Shown: positions 43,985 to 51,115 of the stretch, piece by piece | Position numbering within the stretch: the first letter of the stretch is position 1 | How the letters are laid out: every line of letters begins with the position of its first letter | NCBI RefSeq assembly: GCF_001422545.1 | Contig: NZ_LMLE01000008.1 | Location: 299,946-363,945, forward strand | Length of the DNA stretch: 64,000 nt | Direction of reading: 5' to 3' | Source of the DNA: Pedobacter sp. Leaf41 | GTDB lineage: Bacteria; Bacteroidota; Bacteroidia; Sphingobacteriales; Sphingobacteriaceae | Program-made: the position numbers and the translations under genes | The notes under the pieces: model-generated | Databases searched by the model: none | The model's input: only the letters and a program-made list of their open reading frames with translations | What the model was told of the DNA's origin: nothing

Positions 43985-45243
43985 TAAAATAAAATCAATT
44001 GATTGCTGTCGGTTTTTAAATATTTGCTCTGACTTTCGGCTAAGATAAAGGCCTTAATTTGAGTACCCTGATAATCTTTTATTTGATAAGGCGTATCCAC
44101 ACAGGTGATAAAATGTTTCGCTCGGTTATAAGCAACGCCCATCTTTTTAAGCTGATCAATCCTCAATTTTCCAAACTTCCTTGCTTGTACTATTTTCTGA
44201 GCCGACATCACACCGATGCCGGGGATGCGCAAAATCATTTTATAGTCAGCCTTGTTGATGTCAACTGGAAAATGCTGCATATTTCTGATCGCCCAGCTAA
44301 GTTTTGGGTCAATATCAATATCCAGATTTGGATTGGCATCGTTTAATATTTCCTGTACTTTGAAACCATAAAATCGCATTAGCCAATCAGTCTGATACAG
44401 CCTGTTTTCTCTTAAAAGGGGAGGTTGAGTGCCAAGTACTGGCATTCGGGTGTCATCACTAATAGGTACATAGCCAGAATAATAAACCCTTTTTAGCGAA
44501 AAATTTTTATAAAATGTATTGGCCGTATACATAATATCTTTGTCGCTTTCTGGCGTTGCTCCAATTACCATTTGAGTACTTTGCCCTGCCGGAACAAATT
44601 TTGGAACATGTTTGATTAACTTTTTATCGGCAGAAAATTGAGCGATGTTTTTCTGTACAAAATCCAAAGGCTTAATCACATCGGCATGGCTTTTCTCTGG
44701 AGCTAAAAGTTTTAAACCTGCCTCAGTGGGCATTTCAAGGTTTATACTCATCCTATCTGCATATAAACCTGCTTCTTTAATGAGTTCATCGCTAGCACCA
44801 GGAATAGTTTTCAAATGAATGTAACCATTGTAATTTTGCTCTAACCGGAGTTTCTTGCAAACCAAAAGCAAACGTTCCATCGTAAAATCTGCATTCTTAA
44901 AAATCCCTGAACTTAAAAAAAGACCTTCTATATAATTGCGGCGATAAAAATTCATGGTGAGTTCCACTACTTCATCTACAGTAAATGCAGCACGTTTTAC
45001 ATCGTTACTTTTCCGCGATACACAAAAAAGACAATCGTAAATGCAATGGTTGGTTAACAAAATTTTAAGTAATGAAACACACCGGCCGTCTTCCGTATAG
45101 GTATGGCATATGCCTGACGAATGACTATCGCCTAGTCCTTTATTATTGTTTTTTCTGGTGCCACCACTAGATGAACAAGACACATCATATTTAGCAGCAT
45201 CAGCAAGAATATTTAACTTTTCACGAATCCGATCGAATGACAT
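43984..45243 (-). CDS. Putative DNA modification/repair radical SAM protein
   Basis: The 420-residue protein has a radical SAM CxxxCxxC motif (HCIYDCLFC) near residue 64, preceded by CHTYTEDGRCVSLLK. The C-terminal part has a helix-hairpin-helix DNA-binding motif (RIPGIGVMSAQKIVQARKFG). It pairs with the TIGR03915 gene downstream. The open frame extends to 45441, but the true start is most likely the ATG at 45243 (MSFDRIREKLNIL): this matches the family N-terminus, and the longer form would overlap the upstream membrane-protein gene by 125 bases. Confidence 0.88.
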   Translation of the reverse strand: MSFDRIREKLNILADAAKYDVSCSSSGGTRKNNNKGLGDSHSSGICHTYTEDGRCVSLLKILLTNHCIYDCLFCVSRKSNDVKRAAFTVDEVVELTMNFYRRNYIEGLFLSSGIFKNADFTMERLLLVCKKLRLEQNYNGYIHLKTIPGASDELIKEAGLYADRMSINLEMPTEAGLKLLAPEKSHADVIKPLDFVQKNIAQFSADKKLIKHVPKFVPAGQSTQMVIGATPESDKDIMYTANTFYKNFSLKRVYYSGYVPISDDTRMPVLGTQPPLLRENRLYQTDWLMRFYGFKVQEILNDANPNLDIDIDPKLSWAIRNMQHFPVDINKADYKMILRIPGIGVMSAQKIVQARKFGKLRIDQLKKMGVAYNRAKHFITCVDTPYQIKDYQGTQIKAFILAESQSKYLKTDSNQLILF

Positions 45244-45316
45244 AGTAAATTTTTTACTAACAAATATAGTTTTAAAAACTAAAAATATTAGTAAAAATTT
45301 ACTCTTTTGGAGAATA

Positions 45317-45901
45317 TTAGTTGCTCGCCAAGCGATCGTGAAAATCTTTGGTAATTTGCTTTTGCTGATGAATGTTGGAGATTTTTTTATTTTCCTGATA
45401 AGAACGCAATAGGCTGAAAAAGTTCTCCGCCTCATCTTCATAATGCTCTTTCATACTAAAATTTGCTTTAAAGTAGGGGGCAGTAAAAATTACAGTATAA
45501 GAGTAATTCCCATGCTGAATACTAAACTTTTCTTCGATGGATAAAATATTTTCCCATAGCGCTGAAAAATTTCTTTTGTTATAGAATAAGTTGTTTTCAG
45601 TAATCTCCAGCTTCATCTGCTCTTGCTCTATACTTACGGTACATGGAACAAAAATCTGTGTTTTTATTATCCATCGTAAAACCAAAATCATGATTAATAA
45701 GAAAGTGGTGATGAGCATAGAAATAAGCCAAAAAGAGGTGTTAATTGGCAAATGGTAGAGCATAATAAACATTAATAGGGCACCGATTGTGGGTACGCCA
45801 GCAAGTGTAGCAACAAGCACGCTGCTCTTATGATATTGAAGTTGAAAGACATTCATTACATATACTTTTACTAAGTTATCGCAGAATGTCTTTCTATCCA
45901 A
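45317..45901 (-). CDS. Membrane protein, YcxB-like
   Basis: The 194-residue protein has two membrane helices (about 28-48 and 55-78) followed by a soluble domain with the layout of YcxB-like proteins (FSALWENILSIEEK, a WxxI-type motif). An alternative ATG at 45856 would give 179 residues. No function is known. It lies 73 bases upstream of the radical SAM gene. Confidence 0.6.
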   Translation of the reverse strand: MDRKTFCDNLVKVYVMNVFQLQYHKSSVLVATLAGVPTIGALLMFIMLYHLPINTSFWLISMLITTFLLIMILVLRWIIKTQIFVPCTVSIEQEQMKLEITENNLFYNKRNFSALWENILSIEEKFSIQHGNYSYTVIFTAPYFKANFSMKEHYEDEAENFFSLLRSYQENKKISNIHQQKQITKDFHDRLASN

Positions 45902-45942
45902 TACTGAAATATAAGTAATTTGACGGTATTTAAATCAAAAGG

Positions 45943-46605
45943 CTAGTTGCCTTCCCACTCGCTGTAAAAATGTGCTAAGTAAAGTAGCATAAACTGGTGG
46001 CGTTCCTCTGCAATAGTTTTCCCTGCTGCGGTATTCATCAAATCTTTTAACAACAGTAGTTTCTCGTAAAAATGATTAATGGTAGGAGCGGTTGTATTTT
46101 TATAGGTTTCTTTTGATAAATGTTGTTCAGGTTTGATAGCAGGATCATAAAGCACGCGATTTTTAAAACCTCCATAAGTAAATGCTCTTGCAATTCCAAT
46201 GGCTCCGATTGCGTCTAATCTATCAGCATCCTGAACAATTTGCATTTCTTTGGAGGTAAATGCCTTTTGGTCAAAGCTATTTTTGAACGACATATTTTCA
46301 ATAATCAATTTTACATGATCAATAACGGCCTGATCGACATGAATGGATTTTAGGAATGCTGCAGCCATTTTTGGTCCCAGCGTTTCATCACCATCATTAA
46401 ACTTTGGATCTGCAATATCATGAAGGAGTGCGGCAAAAGCTACCACTAACTCATCGCCATTTTCTTTTTTGTTGATATTTTGAGCAGTTTTATAAACCCG
46501 CTCTATATGAAACCAATCGTGCCCTGCTTCGGCATTAGCTAATGTTTTCTTAACAAAATCGATGGTTTTTTGAATGGATGAATGCATAAAAAGAATTTTT
46601 CTCAA
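45943..46605 (-). CDS. HD domain phosphohydrolase (YedJ-like)
   Basis: The 220-residue protein has the HD metal site in order: GHDWFHIERVYKTA (His near 33-38), LLHDIADPKF (His-Asp), and the distal DADRLDAIGAIGIARAF Asp. This matches the YedJ/PA2617-like group, probably acting on nucleotides or phosphate esters. A nearer start at MHSSIQKTIDFVKK (residue 7) is also possible. No operon partner is obvious. Confidence 0.85.
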   Translation of the reverse strand: MRKILFMHSSIQKTIDFVKKTLANAEAGHDWFHIERVYKTAQNINKKENGDELVVAFAALLHDIADPKFNDGDETLGPKMAAAFLKSIHVDQAVIDHVKLIIENMSFKNSFDQKAFTSKEMQIVQDADRLDAIGAIGIARAFTYGGFKNRVLYDPAIKPEQHLSKETYKNTTAPTINHFYEKLLLLKDLMNTAAGKTIAEERHQFMLLYLAHFYSEWEGN

Positions 46606-46658
46606 AGATATTGGAAATTTATGCAGGCGGGCAGAAATGATTTCAACAGCGGAAGTTT

Positions 46659-46940
46659 TTAACTTACCGCTGCTGTTCTGCTCTCATCTTCAGCAATAAT
46701 TTTTATTAAATCATTGTGATTTAAAGTAAGTAAGTGAGTTACCTCAACTTCTAGAATTGTAGAGATCTGAAATAAACGATCAACAGTCAATTTACTATAA
46801 CCTAACTCAATTTTACTGTAGGCGTTTTGAGAAATTTTTAATTTTGCTGCCAAATAATCCTGAGTATAATCTCTGTATTCTCTAATTTTTCTGATATTCC
46901 CAGCAACATTCTTTGTCTTTAAAGCTAATACATCTTCCAT
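46659..46940 (-). CDS. XRE-family helix-turn-helix regulator
   Basis: The 93-residue protein has an XRE-type helix-turn-helix at about 14-70 (IRKIREYRDYTQDYLAAKLKISQNAYSKIELG in parts). It has a short tail and no effector domain. This is the size of small repressors. It is alone, with a gene-poor region upstream; no toxin or restriction gene is beside it. Confidence 0.85.
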   Translation of the reverse strand: MEDVLALKTKNVAGNIRKIREYRDYTQDYLAAKLKISQNAYSKIELGYSKLTVDRLFQISTILEVEVTHLLTLNHNDLIKIIAEDESRTAAVS

Positions 46941-47402
46941 AAAAAAGGGATAATTTTTTTAATGTTTGAATTATTTACGAAATTCTGAACGGCTTAGATT
47001 TTATAGGAATTATTCTTCTTCAAATAATTGAATCACGCAAATACCGAGAAACATAACTATGTACTAACAAGCCAATAACTTAAAAGTTTAATGAATTCTT
47101 TGTTGCCATTCATGGTCAACGTGATGGGGAAAGGTATTGTAGTTAAGCCTTGATTGTTTATTGACATCACATAAGACTAATAAAACCTTTGGCGAAAACC
47201 TCAAATAAGGTAAGGCATTGATGAATTAGGCCATTACAAAATCAAGCGTTGAATATAAGGGAGCAGAAGTGTATAATAGCGAAACGCTACAGCATTTACA
47301 GTAGCCTTTGGGATAAATTTTTTGTTGATTAATGTAAATTGAGGGGATAGAAGAGAAACCTGGCAATTCACAAATAGCTACCAGGCTCCAATAAATATAG
47401 AA
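46941..47402. other. Gene-poor region between the XRE gene and the methyltransferase gene
   Basis: In these 462 bases no established gene is recognised. The best frame is a 36-codon minus-strand frame at 47057-47167 (MSINNQGLTT at its start), too short to call. Other short frames are interrupted by stops. It may include a decayed gene. Confidence 0.5.
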
Positions 47403-48596
47403 TTAATTTGCCTCTTCAGTCTGAATTAAGGGAGCTCTTCGTGATCCATCATACAACTCATATTCAAGCATTCTACAGTCTAATTTTCCATTATAGAATT
47501 CGATTTTCCGGGAAGCTTTCAATCCGATTTTTTTAGCCAAATCTGGATTTCCAGTGAAAATATAGCCTGAATAACCTTTGCATTTAGTTTTCATAAAATC
47601 GCCCATGCGTTTATAGGTTAATTCCAATTTGCTGTGAACGCCCAAACGTTCGCCATATTCAGGATTGAAAACGACTACGCCTTGTCCGCCTTCTGGCACA
47701 GGAGTAAGCTCGAAATCGCAAACCTCAAATTCGATTAAAGTATCAACACCGGCTGTCTGTGCGTTTCTACGCGTAACCTCAACGGCATCTTCCGAAATAT
47801 CAGAAGCAATAATTTTTAAATCTATATTTTTAATGACCTGATCTTTCAAAATTCTTCTTTCAGTGAAAAATTCCTGTTCATCATAGCCTAAAATGTGCAT
47901 GAAGCCATAATTCATACGGTATAAGCCAGGCGCACGATTGGTTGCAATTAATGCAGCTTCGATAGCTAATGTTCCTGAACCACACATCGGGTTAATGAAA
48001 GGCGATTTTCTATCCCATTTGGTAGCATAAATAGCTCCTGCAGCCAGGGCTTCAAGCATTGGCGCTTTCCCCGGAATTTTACGGTAACCATGTTTGGCCA
48101 AGGTTTCGCCAGAGGTATCCATAAAAACGTCGGCATCTGCATCTTTCCAGTACAAATGCACTACTGCTTTGTTGGCATCAGAGCCGGAGTTCGGGCGGAT
48201 GCCTTTTTTCTCTTTCATGCGATCGACAATCGCATCTTTAACCTTTAAATTGGCAAATAATGGCGTAGTGATATTTGGATTATCCACATTGGAAGTTACG
48301 GAAAAATATCCTGCAAAATCGATCAATTCTTCCCATTCAATATTCTTAATTTCATTATATAAGTCATCAGGAGTAATGGCCTTAAAACTTTTAATCGCAT
48401 ATAAAATCTGACTGGCGCAACGCAAGTTTAAATTTAGCTTGATACACTCTGTAAGGTTGATATTTAGCTCAACACCAGTTGGAAAGGCTCTTTCTATTTT
48501 ATAACCCAGTGCCGTAACTTCATCTTGTAAATACGGAGAAAGGCGCTTATTGCAGGTAATAATTACCTTGCTTTTATTGTGGAAAACTTGCATCAT
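47403..48596 (-). CDS. THUMP-domain class I SAM-dependent rRNA methyltransferase (RlmL-like)
   Basis: The roughly 397-residue enzyme has an N-terminal THUMP domain (KVIITCNKRLSPYLQDEV, SFKAITPDDLYNEIKNI) and a methyltransferase domain with INPMCGSGTLAIEAALIA and the catalytic NPEYGERLG motif. It matches enzymes that methylate guanine N2 in 23S rRNA. The frame could begin at 48650, but the MMQVFHNKSKVII start at 48596 gives the usual N-terminus, so it is preferred. The gene is divergent from the DUF3127 gene. Confidence 0.85.
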   Translation of the reverse strand: MMQVFHNKSKVIITCNKRLSPYLQDEVTALGYKIERAFPTGVELNINLTECIKLNLNLRCASQILYAIKSFKAITPDDLYNEIKNIEWEELIDFAGYFSVTSNVDNPNITTPLFANLKVKDAIVDRMKEKKGIRPNSGSDANKAVVHLYWKDADADVFMDTSGETLAKHGYRKIPGKAPMLEALAAGAIYATKWDRKSPFINPMCGSGTLAIEAALIATNRAPGLYRMNYGFMHILGYDEQEFFTERRILKDQVIKNIDLKIIASDISEDAVEVTRRNAQTAGVDTLIEFEVCDFELTPVPEGGQGVVVFNPEYGERLGVHSKLELTYKRMGDFMKTKCKGYSGYIFTGNPDLAKKIGLKASRKIEFYNGKLDCRMLEYELYDGSRRAPLIQTEEAN

Positions 48597-48664
48597 AATA
48601 TATGCGAAGTTATCAATAAAATTATAGAGATTTGATTCTTTAAGGTACAATATTAGTATTAGTT

Positions 48665-49033
48665 ATGGAAATTAAAGGAAAAGTACACGAAGTAGGTGCA
48701 ACGCAGCAGGTAAGTGAAACGTTTAAAAAACGTGATTTAATAGTAGAATACGCAGAAAATCCAACATACCCAGAATATATCCGTTTTGAGGCTTTACAAG
48801 ATAAAACTGCATTATTAGATACATTTAAAGCGGGTGATGAGGTTGAGGTTTTCTTTAATTTACGTGGCCGCCCTTGGACAGATAAAACAGGAAAAACATC
48901 ATATTTTAATAGTTTGGTGATTTGGAGAATCAATGCGATTGCGGCAGGCGCTCCGGCAGCAGCTACTCCAGCTTATGCAGCTCCGGTTGATGTGAGCAAC
49001 ACAACAGGTGAAGATGATGATTTGCCTTTCTAA
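48665..49033 (+). CDS. DUF3127 OB-fold-like protein with SSB-like acidic tail
   Basis: The 122-residue protein matches DUF3127: start MEIKGKVHEVGATQQVS, middle KKRDLIVEYAENPTYPEYIRF (in parts), then VEVFFNLRGRPWTDKTGK and LVIWRIN. A flexible Ala/Pro linker (about 95-112) leads to the acidic end GEDDDLPF. That tail closely resembles the SSB protein C-terminal tip (DDDIPF), which recruits replication and repair proteins. An SSB-like role is inferred. Its TAA stop is the first base triplet of a 70 bp direct repeat. Confidence 0.8.
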   Translation: MEIKGKVHEVGATQQVSETFKKRDLIVEYAENPTYPEYIRFEALQDKTALLDTFKAGDEVEVFFNLRGRPWTDKTGKTSYFNSLVIWRINAIAAGAPAAATPAYAAPVDVSNTTGEDDDLPF

Positions 49034-49100
49034 ATAAAGAATCTTTTTAAGCAAACAATTTTGAACCATGCCGAGGCTTTTGTCTCGGCATTTTTTGTGG
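49031..49100. repeat. 70 bp direct repeat, left copy
   Basis: Bases 49031-49100 and 50896-50965 are identical except one base (TGTCTCGG here, TGCCTCGG on the right). The repeat starts at the DUF3127 stop codon and includes the terminator. It frames the Tae4/Tai4-like gene pair, spaced 1865 bases start to start. Confidence 0.95.
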
Positions 49101-49365
49101 AAGTACATTTTGGCATGTACCCATAACTACTAAGTTATATTCAGCGTACAATAAGTTAACCTTTAACACCAATTTTATTCAGTTTTACGTCAGACTTGAG
49201 TCGGATAGAATTGTCACAACCCCGAACTAACTCCGTACCAACTGTGTCGAAACCCCGTCTGAAGGGATAGGTCTTCTTCAACGTGTTTTATGCTTGTCCT
49301 ATACTGGAATAAGTTTACAATAGAAAGTCGTGTTACTGCTATTTGTTTACAATTGAATTTATGGA
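49034..49365. other. Intergenic segment between DUF3127 and the amidase gene
   Basis: The left 67 bases belong to the direct repeat and terminator. The remaining 265 bases (49101-49365) have no recognised gene, promoter or signal-peptide-coding frame. Stop codons lie in the amidase frame at 49321 and 49354. It may be the remnant of a lost N-terminal part or of the DNA that brought the cassette. Confidence 0.5.
49067..49096 (+). terminator. Terminator of the DUF3127 gene (left repeat copy)
   Basis: ATGCCGAG and CTCGGCAT form a perfect eight-base stem around an eight-base loop, followed by TTTTTT. Confidence 0.88.
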
Positions 49366-50391
49366 GTGGGTTTAGGTAGCGGGGGTTCTGGCGGTGGCGG
49401 ATCATCTAACGGAAACTATCCTCCGAGTTGTAACCCCAATCCTAATTATGTTGTTCCATCTATTCCTCTTCCTCTGGGTACTGAATGGATATTGCCATGT
49501 AGTGGGCCTGGTTCAGTCCCTATACCAGTCACGCCAATACCTACATCATCTATATTGAGTAATATAATAAATTGGATGGGTATCACAGATGTTGATAAGC
49601 AAAATTTCTTATTGACGCATAATGAGATCTATCTTGCATTGAGTGATTATCTAGTAACAAACGGCACAACTACAGAGACTAAAGAATTTGTAGATTGGGC
49701 GGTGTGGTATTTAATGGAGAATCCAACTGTAAGTTTAGAAACATTTAAAAATCGATTTTTCTATAAAACGGCAGACGGTTCTGATGGTCTTAATGATTTT
49801 GACATAAGCTATTGGAACGATCCAAATCTCATCATAGCGCATAAAGTATTGACTAGTTATACAGATTTTTACCTAGCTTATCCTAAAAATTCTACGGGAT
49901 TTGAATTGGATGCTGCAAGTGTCTTTAATTTAGTAGGTGGAACTCCAAAAACGCTAAGAGATGCTAGTCTCAATGATAATAATAGCGACAATGACAATAC
50001 TTATAGCAATGCTTGTGCTCTACGTGTATCTAGGGCTTTAAATTATTCAGGTGTAGCCATTCCAGAAGTTTCTGGTACATATAAAGGAGGCGATGGTAAA
50101 AATTATTTTCTATCTGCAGCGTCCTTGTATGCTTGGATGACAAAAGCATTCCCACCTACGCCCTTCAATAGCATTATATTGAATGGATCAGACTCAGGAC
50201 CCCATGGGGCGGGATTTGCTAATGCTATGGCAGGCTCAAAAGGTATCTATATAATGCTTCCGAATTATCCAGGTTTTGCATATTTTGGAGCCTCTGGTCA
50301 CGCAGGTATTCATACATATCCTGAAATGACTCACTATTATTTTGATGCAAAAGGTGGTGTAAATAAAATAACTTTATGGAAACTATATTAA
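49366..50391 (+). CDS. Tae4-family peptidoglycan amidase effector, N-terminally reduced
   Basis: The 341-residue frame begins inside a Gly/Ser linker (SGGSGGGGSS). A Pro-rich part follows, then a helical segment (KQNFLLTHNEIYLALSDYL) of the kind linking leaders to tips in Bacteroidota polymorphic toxins. The last 140 residues fit Tae4, which cuts peptidoglycan cross-links: catalytic Cys217 in NACALRVSRALNYSG, His312 in ASGHAGIHT, and a final KITLWKL. There is no signal peptide and the start would be GTG at 49366; in-frame stops lie just upstream, so the original N-terminus seems lost. The candidate immunity gene starts 4 bases after the stop. Confidence 0.78.
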   Translation: MGLGSGGSGGGGSSNGNYPPSCNPNPNYVVPSIPLPLGTEWILPCSGPGSVPIPVTPIPTSSILSNIINWMGITDVDKQNFLLTHNEIYLALSDYLVTNGTTTETKEFVDWAVWYLMENPTVSLETFKNRFFYKTADGSDGLNDFDISYWNDPNLIIAHKVLTSYTDFYLAYPKNSTGFELDAASVFNLVGGTPKTLRDASLNDNNSDNDNTYSNACALRVSRALNYSGVAIPEVSGTYKGGDGKNYFLSAASLYAWMTKAFPPTPFNSIILNGSDSGPHGAGFANAMAGSKGIYIMLPNYPGFAYFGASGHAGIHTYPEMTHYYFDAKGGVNKITLWKLY

Positions 50392-50395
50392 CGAT

Positions 50396-50836
50396 ATGAA
50401 ATACATTTTAATATTTTACATTTTATTAGCCATTGCTTTTTCATCATTTTCTCAAGGCAACGATAATAAACAAGAATGGATTGCTCAATATAAAGAGTCT
50501 GTTGTATTTTCTGGGTTTTTGAGAGGTCTTGATAATTCAGAATTATCATCTAGTATTATGAAGGCCGACAAATCTTTTTATAATCCATTTTTTAAAACCT
50601 TGCATCAGAGATCTATAAAGAGAGGAACAGACTACCTCGTCAACCTTATTAATAAAAATTTCGAAAGTAGGAAAGGTCGAGTAGCTCAACCTGCAGAAGG
50701 TAAGCAAGCTTTGCTAATATCTCTACATTTCTACACAAGCAAGAAGTTAGCTGAAATGGCTGAGGAAGAGTTTCTTAAATGGATAAATAACCCAAATAAA
50801 AAGATTCTGATAGAAGAGGTTAAAAGGATTTATTAA
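50396..50836 (+). CDS. Tai4-like periplasmic immunity protein
   Basis: The 146-residue protein has a signal peptide (residues 1-19, SSFSQ) and a small helical mature part. The late segment ALLISLHFYTSKKLAEM resembles the conserved LDMYHSKEL region of Tai4, the periplasmic inhibitor of Tae4. Its position directly after the amidase, size and export signal all fit immunity. The N-terminal YKESVVFSGFLRGL would match the first Tai4 helix. Similarity is judged by eye. Confidence 0.68.
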   Translation: MKYILIFYILLAIAFSSFSQGNDNKQEWIAQYKESVVFSGFLRGLDNSELSSSIMKADKSFYNPFFKTLHQRSIKRGTDYLVNLINKNFESRKGRVAQPAEGKQALLISLHFYTSKKLAEMAEEEFLKWINNPNKKILIEEVKRIY

Positions 50837-50895
50837 TGACCTAAAATGGTTGCGTTTTTTAGTTTTTACCTAAAGTAGAAATATTTGGCAAGAAA

Positions 50896-50965
50896 TAAAT
50901 AAAGAATCTTTTTAAGCAAACAATTTTGAACCATGCCGAGGCTTTTGCCTCGGCATTTTTTGTGG
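50896..50965. repeat. 70 bp direct repeat, right copy
   Basis: This is a near-perfect second copy of 49031-49100 with one substitution. It includes the same terminator hairpin and T-run. No second DUF3127 gene fragment precedes it. Confidence 0.95.
50932..50961 (+). terminator. Terminator of the amidase/immunity pair (right repeat copy)
   Basis: The ATGCCGAG/CTCGGCAT stem and following T-run, about 100 bases after the immunity gene stop, would end that transcript. Confidence 0.85.
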
Positions 50966-51051
50966 CATTTACTTAAGCTTAAATCTTCATTTCCAGCTCA
51001 ATAAGCCGTGTTAAAATATGTTAAAAACATTCTGGTAACTTAGCTATTGAG

Positions 51052-51059
51052 TATTTTTG
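51052..51059 (+). promoter_or_regulatory. -7 element (TATTTTTG) before the RprX-like kinase gene
   Basis: TATTTTTG fits TAnnTTTG and lies 56 bases upstream of the kinase ATG. A matching -33 element is not clear. Confidence 0.4.
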
Positions 51060-51115
51060 TTTGCTATTAGGTTATAAAGTGTTCATACAAACACTTTTCG
51101 GCACAAATCACATCA

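Noticed and set aside
45244..45441. N-terminal extension of the radical SAM protein by 66 residues.
   Set aside because: The extension is unlike the family, overlaps the neighbouring membrane-protein gene by 125 bases, and an ATG at 45243 gives the expected start.
49214..49405. A 63-codon minus-strand frame in the segment before the amidase gene.
   Set aside because: It resembles no family I recognise and overlaps the amidase start. It could be a transposon scrap, but nothing in it supports that.
51009..51027. A minus-strand TTAACA-N4-TTAACA pattern before the RprX-like kinase gene as a third Pho box.
   Set aside because: The spacing is 10, not 11 bases, and the orientation is opposite to the gene. 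AT-rich DNA gives such matches by chance.
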